Source of the DNA: Streptomyces sp. WAC05374
GTDB taxonomy: Bacteria; Actinomycetota; Actinomycetes; Streptomycetales; Streptomycetaceae
Direction: 5' to 3'
Assembly (NCBI RefSeq): GCF_004353505.1
Contig: NZ_SMNQ01000001.1
Location: 1,036,167 to 1,100,166 of the forward strand
Length of the DNA stretch: 64,000 nucleotides
Below the pieces are notes generated by a model that was not told the origin of the DNA, did no database searches, and saw nothing but the letters and a program-made list of their open reading frames with translations. Positions 43,618-55,668 of the stretch are shown in pieces. The translations under genes were made by a program, and so were the position numbers. Numbering within the stretch: the stretch's first letter is position 1; every line of letters starts with the position of its first letter.

Positions 43618-44229
43618 TCAGTGCTCGTCGGCCAGGATGAGGTACAGCTTCTTGCGGGCGTCGTTGATGACGGCCAGCGCCTTCTGCCGCTGGTCGGCGT
43701 CGCCGGTCTTCCAGACCTGCCCGAAGGCCTCCAGCAGCCCGAACCCGGCCTGCCGGACCTCGTTCATGGCCTCCCAGTCGACCCCGCGCCCCGCCTCTTC
43801 CCACGGGGCGTCCGGCCCCGCGTCGGCCTCGGCGCGCCCGGCGTCGCTGAGCGTGAACAGCTTCTTGCCGCCCTCGCTCCGGCTGGCGATCAGGCCCTCG
43901 TCCTCCAGCAACTGGAGCGTCGGGTAGACCGAGCCGGGGCTGGGCCGCCAGGCCCCGCCGCTGCGCTCGGCGATCTCCTGGATCATCTCGTAGCCGTGCA
44001 TCGGCCGGTCCTTCAGCAGGGCCAGGATCGAGGCGCGCACGTCACCGCGCCGCGCCCGTCCCCGGCCGCCTCCCCGGCCGCGGCCGCCGCCGAAGGGGCC
44101 ACCTCCGAACGGGCCGCCGCCGAAGCCCGGCCCGAACGGGCCGAAGGCGCCTCGCCGGCCCTCGAAGTCCCCCTGGCGCTCGCCGCCCCAGCCGCGATGG
44201 CCGGGCCGGCAGTTCCCCTGTGCGCGCAT
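43618..44229 (-). CDS. PadR-family regulator with Gly-rich N-terminus
   Basis: This is a 203-residue PadR regulator. Residues 1-60 are Gly/Arg/Phe-rich (FGPFGPGFGGGPFGGGPFGG) and disordered. The winged helix follows: ASILALLKDRPMHGYEMIQE, PSPGSVYPTLQLLEDEGLIA, SEGGKKLFTLSDAGRAEADA. The C-terminal helix mediates dimerisation. ATG with GGAAGGAG ten bases upstream. It is probably autoregulated through the palindromes beside its promoter. It probably senses phenolic or antibiotic-like compounds; the target is unknown. Confidence 0.9.
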   Translation of the reverse strand: MRAQGNCRPGHRGWGGERQGDFEGRRGAFGPFGPGFGGGPFGGGPFGGGRGRGGGRGRARRGDVRASILALLKDRPMHGYEMIQEIAERSGGAWRPSPGSVYPTLQLLEDEGLIASRSEGGKKLFTLSDAGRAEADAGPDAPWEEAGRGVDWEAMNEVRQAGFGLLEAFGQVWKTGDADQRQKALAVINDARKKLYLILADEH

Positions 44230-44245
44230 CTCGCACGCTCCTTCC

Positions 44246-44299
44246 ATCGTTGATCTGTCGCGATGCTTCAACGATATATCGGAACTGCTCGGTGAGCAA
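44246..44299 (-). promoter_or_regulatory. PadR promoter and autoregulatory palindromes
   Basis: On the minus strand: TTGCTC (44294-44299), 17 bases, TATCGT (44271-44276). Two palindromes touch the -10: ATCGTTGA/TCAACGAT (44246-44253 and 44268-44275) and CGATATATCG (44272-44281). Confidence 0.62.
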
Positions 44300-44378
44300 T
44301 CGTCCGGCACCGGTTCCCAGTCCAGACACCCCGGATTGGCCTTGGCCCGGGACGTGACGCCCCGCCTACGGTCTGTCC

Positions 44379-45188
44379 ATGCGGATTCGAATCGTCGACG
44401 CCTTCACCGACCGCCCCTTCTCCGGGAACCCGGCGGGGGTCGTCCTGCTGGACGCCTTCCCGGACGACCACTGGCTCCAGCGGGTCGCCGCGGAGGTCAA
44501 CCTCTCCGAGACCGCCTTCGCCCACCCGCTGCCGCCGGGTGGTGAGGCGGACTGGGCGCTGCGCTGGCTCACGCCGGTCACCGAGGTCGACATGTGCGGC
44601 CACGCCACGCTCGCCACCGCGCACGTCCTGCACACCACCGGCCGCGCGACCGGCACGGTCCGCTTCGCCGCACGGTGCGGCGTCCTGTCCGCCACCGCGG
44701 CGGAGGACGGCTCCCTCACGCTGGACTTCCCGACCTCCGCCCTGACCCCCGTCCCGGCGCCGGACGGGCTCGCGAAGGCGCTCGGTGCCGATGTCGTCGC
44801 CGTCCACGACACCGCCGCGCACATCGGCGACCTGCTGGTGGAGCTGCCGGACGAGCGGACCGTCCGGTCACTGGCACCGGACTTCGCGGCCCTCGCGACC
44901 CTGTCGGACCGGGGCGTGATCGCCACGGCCGCCGCCGAGGACCCCTCACGCGGGTACGACTTCGTCTCCCGCTGCTTCTTCCCCGCCGTCGGCATCGACG
45001 AGGATCCGGTGACCGGCAGCGCGCACACCGCCCTGGCCCCGTTCTGGTCGGCGCGCCTCGGCCGCGACGAGCTGACCGGCCTCCAGGGCGGCGCCCGCAC
45101 CGGCCTGGTGCGCACGGCCCTGCGCGGCGAGCGGACGCTGCTGACCGGGCACGCGGTGACGGTCATCGAGGGCGACCTGCTGGTGTGA
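44379..45188 (+). CDS. PhzF-family isomerase/epimerase
   Basis: This is a 269-residue PhzF-like protein with the two-lobe diaminopimelate epimerase fold: RIRIVDAFTDRPFSGNPAGV, NLSETAFAHPLPPG (family glutamate), TPVTEVDMCGHATLATAHVL, and FFPAVGIDEDPVTGSAHTAL in the second lobe. PhzF in phenazine synthesis isomerises DHHA; stand-alone members act on unknown substrates. TACGGT (TAnnnT) ends six bases before the ATG, suggesting a leaderless message. There are no phenazine genes nearby. Confidence 0.9.
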   Translation: MRIRIVDAFTDRPFSGNPAGVVLLDAFPDDHWLQRVAAEVNLSETAFAHPLPPGGEADWALRWLTPVTEVDMCGHATLATAHVLHTTGRATGTVRFAARCGVLSATAAEDGSLTLDFPTSALTPVPAPDGLAKALGADVVAVHDTAAHIGDLLVELPDERTVRSLAPDFAALATLSDRGVIATAAAEDPSRGYDFVSRCFFPAVGIDEDPVTGSAHTALAPFWSARLGRDELTGLQGGARTGLVRTALRGERTLLTGHAVTVIEGDLLV

Positions 45189-45189
45189 C

Positions 45190-45242
45190 GCCGCCCAAGG
45201 GGGCGGCACGCCGAAAGGGCGTACGGAACCCTCCGTACGCCC
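45190..45242. terminator. Two terminator hairpins between phzF-like and CPBP genes
   Basis: GCCGCCC/GGGCGGC (45190-45207) directly follows the PhzF-like stop codon. GGGCGTACGG/CCGTACGCCC (45217-45242, 10-base-pair perfect stem) is next and is symmetric, so it can serve both converging genes. Confidence 0.75.
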
Positions 45243-45246
45243 CTTC

Positions 45247-45317
45247 GTCACGCCGTCACGCCGTCACGCCGTCACGCCGTCACGCCGTCACGCCGTCACG
45301 CCGTCACGCCGTCACGC
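45247..45317. repeat. 8-base tandem repeat, GTCACGCC
   Basis: Eight perfect copies of GTCACGCC plus seven bases of a ninth, with no interruption. It is intergenic, between the terminator and the 3' end of the CPBP gene. Confidence 0.95.
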
Positions 45318-45334
45318 GGCGGGCCGTCACCGCC

Positions 45335-46126
45335 TCACGCCGTGGGCAGCCACCCCACCCGGCCCGCGAGCAGCGCGTATCCGACGAACGCGACGATGTC
45401 GAGCAGGGCGTGCGCCACCACCAGCGGCCCCACCCGCCCCCACCGCCGGTAGAGCAGCACGAAGACCACGCCCATGACCATGTTGCCGATGAACCCGCCG
45501 ATGCCCTGGTACAGGTGGTACGACCCGCGCAGCACCGAACTGGCCGCCAGCGCCGCCCACGGGGACCAGCCCAACTGGTCGAGCCTGCGCAGCAGATAAC
45601 CGACGACGATGACCTCCTCCACCACGGAGTTCTGCACCGCCGACAGGATCAGCACCGGGTACTTCCACCACACCTCGGGCAGCGCCTCGGGCACCACCGT
45701 CAGGTTCGCCCCCGCGGCCCGGGCCGCCAGGTAGAAGGCGAGTCCCGCGCTGCCGATGCCGGCCGCGACCAGCACCCCGCGCCCCAGGTCCGACCAGGGC
45801 CGGCGGAGGTCGAAGCCGATCGCCCGCAGGCCGGCGCCCTCCCTGATCAGCAGGTGCGCCACCAGGGCGACGGGCACCAGCGCGGTCGCGATCCCGAAGA
45901 GCTGCCAGGCCAGGTCGAGCCACGGCCGTCCTGGCGCGTAGGAGCTGTTGAGCGTCGCCGCCTGGTCCTTCAGCCCGCCCGGCTTGGTCACCGAGCCGAT
46001 GAAGCTGATGAGCGCGGAGACCCCGCTCGCGCCCAGGGACAGCGCCAGTACCAGCAGGGTCTCGGACCTCAGGGTCCTTCGCCCCACGCCCTCCGCGGGA
46101 AGAGTTCCTGCCACGTACGCGCACAC
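45335..46126 (-). CDS. CPBP-family intramembrane protease-like protein
   Basis: This is a 263-residue membrane protein with about eight helices. The CPBP/Abi core is present: NSVVEEVIVVGYLLRRLDQL, ASSVLRGSYHLYQGIGGFIG and VVAHALLDIVAFVG, which hold the paired glutamates and two histidines of the metalloprotease-type site. In the first motif the usual EExxxR arginine is a valine, so proteolytic activity is uncertain. It may process prenylated proteins or act in bacteriocin-type immunity. GTG start with CGAGGCAG upstream. Confidence 0.8.
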   Translation of the reverse strand: MCAYVAGTLPAEGVGRRTLRSETLLVLALSLGASGVSALISFIGSVTKPGGLKDQAATLNSSYAPGRPWLDLAWQLFGIATALVPVALVAHLLIREGAGLRAIGFDLRRPWSDLGRGVLVAAGIGSAGLAFYLAARAAGANLTVVPEALPEVWWKYPVLILSAVQNSVVEEVIVVGYLLRRLDQLGWSPWAALAASSVLRGSYHLYQGIGGFIGNMVMGVVFVLLYRRWGRVGPLVVAHALLDIVAFVGYALLAGRVGWLPTA

Positions 46127-46191
46127 CTGCCTCGGTCGACCGCCCTTGGGACGTCACAGCTTGCCCGACGGTCGTGCCGGGAACCCAGCCG

Positions 46192-46210
46192 GGGCGGCCA
46201 CCGGCCGCCC
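46192..46210 (-). terminator. Terminator of glutamate-cysteine ligase-like gene
   Basis: GGGCGGCC (46192-46199) pairs with GGCCGCCC (46203-46210) around an ACC loop, starting 6 bases past the stop codon. Confidence 0.6.
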
Positions 46211-46215
46211 GGGCC

Positions 46216-47742
46216 TCACCGCTCCAGCCGCGCCGACGGCTCTCCCGGGAAGCCGGCCGGCCAGGTGTGCACGGGGTCGCCCCGCCGCATCAGACGGCAG
46301 TACTGCCGGGTGGTGGCGGCCAGCGCCGCCTCACGGCCCAGCCCGGCCTCCAGCGCCCGGTGGAACGTCTCCACCTGCCAGGACGCGCCGTTCACCCGGC
46401 GCTTGCACCGCTCCTCGATGATCCCGAGGTACCGCTCGCGGTCCGTCCGCTCCACGCCCCACGCCTCGAGGCCCGCGGCGGCGAGCGGCAGCAGCTCGTC
46501 GCGCACCAGCTTCACCGCCGGCACGGTCGTCACCCCGCCGCCCCGGCCCGGCCGCGGCCAGCGCAGCTCGGCGTCGATGCCGTACCGGCAGGCGGCGTCG
46601 AAGTTGGCGGCGGCGTCCTCGAACGGCAGACGCCGCCACACGGGCCGCGCCTCCTCCGCGAGCGCGCGCACCAGTCCGTAGTAGAAGGCGGCGTTGGCGA
46701 GTACGTCGTCGACGGTCGGCCCGGCCGGCAGCACCCTGTTCTCCACGCGCAGGTGGGGCACGCCGTCCATGACGCCGTACACCGGCCGGTTCCAGCGGTA
46801 GATGGTGCCGTTGTGCAGGACGAGCTCCTGGAGGGACGGGACACCGCCCTGGTCGAGGACCCGCAGCGGCTCCTCCTCGTCGCAGATCGGCAGCAGGGCG
46901 GGGAAGTAGCGGACGTTCTCCTCGAAGAGCTCGTACGCCGAGGAGACCCACCGCTCGCCGAACCAGGTGCGCGGCCGCACGCCCTGCGCCTGGAGCTCGG
47001 GCGGACGCGTGTCCGTGGCCTGGGTGAACAGCGGCGGGCGGGACTCGCGCCACAGCTCGCGGCCGAAGAGGAAGGGCGCGTTGGCGCCCACCGCGACCTG
47101 CACGGCGGCGATGGCCTGGGCGGCGTTCCACACGTCCGCGAAGCGCTCGGGCGTCACCTGGAGGTGGAGCTGCACGGAGGTGCAGGCGGCCTCGGGCGCG
47201 ATGGAGCTCGCGGTACAGCTCAGACGCTCCACGCCGTCGATGTCCAGCGTGAACTCCTCGCCCCGCGCGGCGACGATCTGGTCGTTGAGCAGCATGTAAC
47301 GATCGACGTCCGAGAGGTTCCCCGACACCAGATCGTCCTGGGAGAGTGTCGGGAGAATTCCGATCATCACAATGCCGGCGTCGACCTCTTGGGCCTTGCG
47401 GTGCGCGTACGCCAGCCCCGTGCGCAACTCCTCGGCGAGCTGGTCGAAGACGCGCCCGCCGAGCCGGTGCGGGGCAATGTTCACCTCGAGGTTGAACATT
47501 CCGAGTTCCGTCTGGAAATCCCGGCTGGCGATCCGCTCCAGCACTTCGGCATTCATCATCCGCGGCATGCCGTCGGCACCCGCGAGATTCAGCTCGATCT
47601 CCAGGCCCACGAGATTCCGTGGCCGGTCGAACCTCTTGTCGGCAAGGAGTCGCTCAAGTCCCGTCAGGCACTCCTGGAGTTTCCTGCGGTACCTCTGCCG
47701 ATCGGACAGGTCGAAGCCGCCTGCCGCGATCTTCTCCCCCAT
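46216..47742 (-). CDS. Glutamate-cysteine ligase family (GCS2-type) protein
   Basis: This is a 508-residue ATP-grasp-like ligase of the GCS family: NLVGLEIELNLAGADGMPRM (the E-x-E substrate loop), TELGMFNLEVNIAPHRLGGR, and SVQLHLQVTPERFADVWNAA. Such enzymes join glutamate to cysteine or another amine. Actinobacteria make mycothiol and ergothioneine rather than glutathione; this longer, distinct member is not obviously EgtA, so the amine substrate is open. ATG with GAGGAGGGA upstream. It is transcribed away from a structured intergenic region. Confidence 0.87.
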   Translation of the reverse strand: MGEKIAAGGFDLSDRQRYRRKLQECLTGLERLLADKRFDRPRNLVGLEIELNLAGADGMPRMMNAEVLERIASRDFQTELGMFNLEVNIAPHRLGGRVFDQLAEELRTGLAYAHRKAQEVDAGIVMIGILPTLSQDDLVSGNLSDVDRYMLLNDQIVAARGEEFTLDIDGVERLSCTASSIAPEAACTSVQLHLQVTPERFADVWNAAQAIAAVQVAVGANAPFLFGRELWRESRPPLFTQATDTRPPELQAQGVRPRTWFGERWVSSAYELFEENVRYFPALLPICDEEEPLRVLDQGGVPSLQELVLHNGTIYRWNRPVYGVMDGVPHLRVENRVLPAGPTVDDVLANAAFYYGLVRALAEEARPVWRRLPFEDAAANFDAACRYGIDAELRWPRPGRGGGVTTVPAVKLVRDELLPLAAAGLEAWGVERTDRERYLGIIEERCKRRVNGASWQVETFHRALEAGLGREAALAATTRQYCRLMRRGDPVHTWPAGFPGEPSARLER

Positions 47743-48263
47743 CGAAGCGTCCCTCCTCGAGTGGGTGGCGCGCGGCATCGTCGCTCGCGTCACGGACGAT
47801 AATGCCCAGTCGAGCTGATCTGTAACTCCCACATGACCAGCGCTTGAACGGTAGGCTGGATACGTTGTTTGCCCGGCACATTCCGCAGGCATGGGGCCGC
47901 GGGCAGTTACCGCCCGCCGGTCCCGCTCCCGGCGGGCGGCACGGCGCTGCGAGCCGGTCCGAACGACGACGGCATTCGGCCTACCGCCCGCCGGGCAACG
48001 CCGCAGGCAGCGGCCCTCGCATGCGCGGGATATCCACAGATACTTCGCAAATCAAAGACCTGATCCGGCCTTGTGGGTAATATCGCCGACGGCTAGCGGA
48101 AACATTGCGTGAACACGCGTCGTATAAACTCCGCGAACGAGGCAGAGAGTCGCGCCCGGCCACGGCCAGAAGCCCCCTCCGGCCCCCTCTGACCCCGAAG
48201 CTGACACTGACGTCCGCACCTTCCCTGGCATCACCCTGTCTCTTGAGTGAGAGGCGACCCACC
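47743..48263. other. Divergent intergenic region with competing hairpins
   Basis: No coding gene is supported in these 521 bases. CCGCCCGCCGG occurs at 47910-47920 and 47984-47994, and both copies are complementary to CCGGCGGGCGG at 47929-47939. Either copy can pair with it, giving a tight hairpin (8-base loop) or a wide one (about 44-base loop). Further right, GCGTG-AA-CACGC (48107-48118) is a short palindrome near a TATAAA box (48123-48128). It could hold a small RNA or the 5' leader of the 48264 gene. Confidence 0.5.
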
Positions 48264-48857
48264 ATGCCGCTCCACGTCTCCCCCGCACCCGCGGCTGCCC
48301 TGCGCAGTGTCCTCGCGGCGCTCGGCTCCCCCGCCGTCCGCGAGGCCCACACCCCCGCTCTCCGGTCCGTCCAGGGACCGCTGAGCCCCGAACTCCCGCT
48401 GCCCGTCCACGTTCTGGACGTCCGTGACCCCGCCGTTCCGCCCGCCGGTGCACCGCGTACCCGACTGGCCGGCTGGCGGTTCCTGATCCGCGGCGGCGAC
48501 CGCCCGGTCGCCGCCGCGGACACCAGGCTCACCCCGGACGGCTATGCGTTCTCGCACTTCTTCGAGGGCCCGTACCTGGCCTCGACGGAGCGCGCGCTGC
48601 GGCAGGCCGAGGCCATGGCGACCCGCCACCAGCCGCGGCTGCTGTCCGTGCCCGATCTGTACATGCTGACGCTGTGGCTGCACGGGGACCCGGAGGCCGA
48701 CCCCGCGTCCGGCGCGCCAGCCCCCGCGGACCTGCTGATCCCGCTGGCCCCCGCGCCGCCGGGCATCGCCTCGCACCTGCCGTACCGGGTCGCCGACCTG
48801 TTGCCGGTGCTCACGCTGCGACTGGTGCCTCCGCCGCTCCTGGAGTCAACGGCGTGA
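48264..48857 (+). CDS. Hypothetical protein, possibly surface/cytoplasmic actinobacterial
   Basis: This is a 197-residue protein I do not recognise. It has no export signal or membrane helix. Clear folded stretches are LAGWRFLIRGGDRPVAAADT, SHFFEGPYLASTERALRQAE and PRLLSVPDLYMLTLWLHGDP, ending in a Pro/Leu-rich tail. Codon use matches neighbours, and I recall similar proteins in other Streptomyces. ATG with GAGAGGCGACCC upstream. Confidence 0.72.
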   Translation: MPLHVSPAPAAALRSVLAALGSPAVREAHTPALRSVQGPLSPELPLPVHVLDVRDPAVPPAGAPRTRLAGWRFLIRGGDRPVAAADTRLTPDGYAFSHFFEGPYLASTERALRQAEAMATRHQPRLLSVPDLYMLTLWLHGDPEADPASGAPAPADLLIPLAPAPPGIASHLPYRVADLLPVLTLRLVPPPLLESTA

Positions 48858-49106
48858 CGGCCCCCGGTCCGATCGGACTAGCCCGGTGAGGCCATCACGA
48901 ACCACCCGAAGGGACAGTGCGGTTGAGCTGAACCATCCGCGCGGGTGACACGTCATTAAGCAGTAGGAAGCGCTGCCGCGAAATCCCTGCGGATTGACGC
49001 CGGTGGGGCAACACTGGGAACGGACCGACCGACACAACGGGGGGCGGCCATGAACACCGCATCGAGCCGCAGGACACACACCACACCGCAGCGAAAGAAC
49101 CGACCC

Positions 49107-49313
49107 ATGTGCCAGCACCAGCCTGCCTGTCCGACCGCCGACTCCGCCGACAGGGAGGCGGCCCGCCTGGTGGCCCACCACCCGGAACAGGGCTGGAGCC
49201 TGCTGTGCAACGGCGTCCTGCTCTTCGAGGACACCGGTGAGCTGCTGCCGGACGGCCAGATCATCGCGCCGCACCGGCCGCTGAGCGCCGCGAAGGTCGT
49301 GACGGCCGCCTGA
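49107..49313 (+). CDS. DUF5999 family small protein
   Basis: This is a 68-residue protein beginning MCQHQPACPTADSADREAAR and containing HHPEQGWSLLCNGVLLFEDT and GQIIAPHRPL, the streptomycete DUF5999 pattern. Cys and His near the N-terminus (CxHxxxC) could bind a metal. The longer frame from ATG 49050 would add 19 basic residues and has GGGGGGCGGCC upstream, so the start is uncertain; I prefer 49107 from memory of relatives. The 193-249 bases before it hold no other gene; TTGACG at 48994-48999 may be its -35 box. Confidence 0.8.
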   Translation: MCQHQPACPTADSADREAARLVAHHPEQGWSLLCNGVLLFEDTGELLPDGQIIAPHRPLSAAKVVTAA

Positions 49314-49326
49314 GGCAGGGTACGAG

Positions 49327-49365
49327 GAAGGGCCGGTACGGAGATCAGCTCCGTACCGGCCCTTC
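49327..49365. terminator. Shared terminator, DUF5999/gcvP
   Basis: A perfect 17-base-pair stem (49327-49343 with 49349-49365) and a 5-base loop between convergent genes. It starts 14 bases past the DUF5999 stop and ends 10 bases from the gcvP stop. Confidence 0.85.
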
Positions 49366-49374
49366 TCGTGCGGG

Positions 49375-52260
<2,886 letters not shown>

Positions 52261-52324
52261 TGCGGAGGCCTCCTGGTCGATACGACCTGCGAGGGGCACC
52301 ACGGCGCGGGTGCCCGGACGGCCT

Positions 52325-52533
52325 CCCCCTCTGTCATCTCAACCTGAGAGCTTCACCGGACCTCCCCCTCGGGGGCGGGCCGGCTTTCACCGTCGGTGAG
52401 AGCGGATGCCGTCCGACGCCCGCCCTGCTTTCCAGAGTGACCTCGTCCGTGCGGTACCGGGTGCCTGAGAGATTCCGGGGAGGATTTGCTCCTTCGGCGC
52501 CTCCGAAAGGTTTCTCCGGAGGACTCTCCCGCA
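52325..52533 (-). promoter_or_regulatory. Tandem glycine riboswitch upstream of gcvP
   Basis: On the minus strand the leader has both glycine-aptamer cores. Aptamer 1 runs from CGGGAGAGTCC through GCCGAAGGAGCAA, ATCTCTCAGGCACC and CTCTGGAAAGCAG. Aptamer 2 follows with CTCTCACCGACGGTGAAAGCC and GAAGCTCTCAGGTTGAGATG, ending CAGAGGGG. This is the gcvT-type motif that senses glycine, usually turning on glycine cleavage genes when glycine is high. About 65 bases separate it from the gcvP ATG. Confidence 0.93.
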
Positions 52534-52655
52534 CGGGGTCAGCGGCCGTCTGCCAGCCTACCAGCGCGGTCCCCACCCGCTCCCTCGAGTGGCCGACGTC
52601 ACCGTTGTGCACTTTCGTAGTGTTTACAGAGCGGTTGCGACCAGTTGGAGGGACC

Positions 52656-53021
52656 GTGCAGACCGATATCGATCCGCGCAGCCTGATCGGCCGCAAGGCC
52701 TTCGACCGCAACGGCCACAAGATCGGCACCGTCGACGAGGTGTACCTGGACGACGCGACGGGCGTCCCCGAGTGGGCCGCCGTCCGCACGGGCCTGTTCA
52801 GCCGTGACGCGTTCGTCCCGCTGGAGCCCAGCGAACTGGTGGAGGGCGGCCTGCACGTGCCGTTCGAGCGGGCCCTGATCAAGGACGCCCCCGACTTCGG
52901 CGTCGGCCGCCACCTCTCCCCCGAGCAGGAGCTCCAGCTCTACCACCACTACGGCCTCGCGCTCCCGCCGCCTCCCTCCACGGACCGCGACTTCGGCAAG
53001 GTCGCCGGCCCGGAGGACTGA
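52656..53021 (+). CDS. PRC-barrel domain protein
   Basis: This is a 121-residue protein with one PRC barrel: DPRSLIGRKAFDRNGHKIGT, VDEVYLDDATGVPEWAAVRT, RDAFVPLEPSELVEGGLHVP. The C-terminal helix (HLSPEQELQLYHHYGLALPP) follows. PRC-barrel proteins act in RNA processing (RimM), photosynthesis and cell-wall-linked roles; this short form is common in actinobacteria, with unknown function. The GTG has TTGGAGGGACC upstream. Its 3' end overlaps the displaced dinB tail by 73 bases if that tail is real. Confidence 0.87.
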   Translation: MQTDIDPRSLIGRKAFDRNGHKIGTVDEVYLDDATGVPEWAAVRTGLFSRDAFVPLEPSELVEGGLHVPFERALIKDAPDFGVGRHLSPEQELQLYHHYGLALPPPPSTDRDFGKVAGPED

Positions 53022-53124
53022 TCCGGCACCAGCGGCAACGGATCGGACGGCTCCAGGTCCGGGTCGTCGGCCCGGAACGTCCGCACCCGTCCGGGCGGCG
53101 ACCCGGGCTCCTCGAACCGCACGG

Positions 53125-54648
<1,524 letters not shown>

Positions 54649-54655
54649 ACCAACG

Positions 54656-54678
54656 ATGCTGCCCTACGCCACTGACAA
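54656..54678 (-). promoter_or_regulatory. PafBC-type (RecA-independent) damage promoter of dinB
   Basis: On the minus strand: TTGTCAGTG (54670-54678), eight bases, CAGCAT (54656-54661), one mismatch from the RecA-NDp consensus TTGTCAGTG-N8-TAnnnT. The start of transcription would fall at or next to the GTG at 54648. Confidence 0.72.
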
Positions 54679-54706
54679 TCGCCCGCACACACGTACGGAA
54701 CCCGGC

Positions 54707-55354
54707 TCAGACGGCCCGGTCGCGCCTGCGCCGCGCCAGCTCGTCCGACGGGTTGTGGCGGACCAGCGTCTCGCCGGTGTCGATGCGCTCCCCGTGGAGC
54801 TGCGACAGCGCGGCCTCGACGTCCCGCCACACCACGCCCACGGCGATCCCGAAGACGCCCTGGCCGCCCTGGAGCAGGTCGACGACCTCGTCCGGCGACG
54901 AGCACTCGTAGACCGTCGCACCGTCGCTCATCAGCGTCATGCGCTCCAGGTCCGTGAAGCCCCGTGCTCGCAGGTGCTGGACCGCCGCGCGGATGTTCTG
55001 GAGGGCGACACCGGTGTCCAGGAAACGCTTGACGATCTTGAGGACCACCACGTCGCGGAAGCTGTAGAGGCGCTGCGTCCCCGACCCGTACGCGGGCCGC
55101 ACGCTCGGCTCCACCAGCCCGGTACGGGCCCAGTAGTCGAGCTGCCGGTAGGTGATCCCGGCGGCCGCGCACGCGGTGGGCCCGCGGTAGCCGATGGTCT
55201 CGGTGACCGGCTCGGCCGGCTGCCCCTGCGCCTCGCCCGCACCGGCGCCGGTCGCGCCCGCGCGGTCGGCCGCACCCCCGTGAAGCGGATACGGCCCGCT
55301 CTTCCCCAGACTTCGTCCGGGGAGGCCCCCAGTCGCACCGTCGCCGCTGCTCAT
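54707..55354 (-). CDS. MerR-family regulator
   Basis: This is a 215-residue MerR regulator. Residues 1-55 are a Gly/Ala-rich tail, then the winged helix: TACAAAGITYRQLDYWARTG, LVEPSVRPAYGSGTQRLYSF. Helical dimer and effector parts follow (KRFLDTGVALQNIRAAVQHL, DGATVYECSSPDEVVDLLQG). It is the counterpart of the second MerR gene next to the nuclease in mycobacteria. ATG with ACGGAGGGTCGG upstream. Its own promoter and palindromes lie just upstream. Confidence 0.9.
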   Translation of the reverse strand: MSSGDGATGGLPGRSLGKSGPYPLHGGAADRAGATGAGAGEAQGQPAEPVTETIGYRGPTACAAAGITYRQLDYWARTGLVEPSVRPAYGSGTQRLYSFRDVVVLKIVKRFLDTGVALQNIRAAVQHLRARGFTDLERMTLMSDGATVYECSSPDEVVDLLQGGQGVFGIAVGVVWRDVEAALSQLHGERIDTGETLVRHNPSDELARRRRDRAV

Positions 55355-55388
55355 CACGCCGACCCTCCGTCCTTGACCTGCCATCTCG

Positions 55389-55452
55389 ACGGTAGGCAGT
55401 CGCCAGGGGTGCGTCAACGATCGCCACACTCGGCACGCCGAGTGATAATCAC
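55389..55452 (-). promoter_or_regulatory. MerR promoter with upstream palindromes
   Basis: On the minus strand: TTGACG (55412-55417), 17 bases, TACCGT (55389-55394). Just upstream lie the perfect inverted repeat CACTCGGC-AC-GCCGAGTG (55427-55444) and the overlapping GTGAT-A-ATCAC (55442-55452), a likely regulator site. Confidence 0.65.
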
Positions 55453-55514
55453 CCTGAGAGTGGTTTCCCGTATCCCAAAAGCGGGTAAGCAAGGCCGAAT
55501 GGGCTGAAAGTCCT

Positions 55515-55535
55515 CGGTCGGGCGCCTCCCGACCG
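55515..55535 (-). terminator. Terminator downstream of bifunctional nuclease gene
   Basis: CGGTCGGG pairs with CCCGACCG around a 5-base loop. A second hairpin, GGTCGG/CCGACC, lies at 55608-55626, closer to the gene. Confidence 0.5.
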
Positions 55536-55668
55536 CTCCGCCGTGACCGAGCACGGGGGGTGTGGCGCGGCGAGGCCACGAGCGGTCCTCGAGCGACCAC
55601 CGGCCTTGGTCGGTCCGTGGCCGACCGTCAGCCGGCTCCCGCCGAACCGGCTGCGTGGCTCACCGGCC

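Larger units (their letters stand above)
55355..55668. other. Intergenic region between bifunctional nuclease and MerR genes
   Basis: No gene in these 314 bases. They hold, from left, the MerR promoter (55389-55417), two palindromes (55427-55452), and hairpins at 55515-55535 and 55608-55626 that probably end the upstream operon. Confidence 0.6.

Noticed and set aside
45247..45317. Possible CRISPR array
   Set aside because: Units are 8 bases and contiguous with no spacers; no cas genes in the window.
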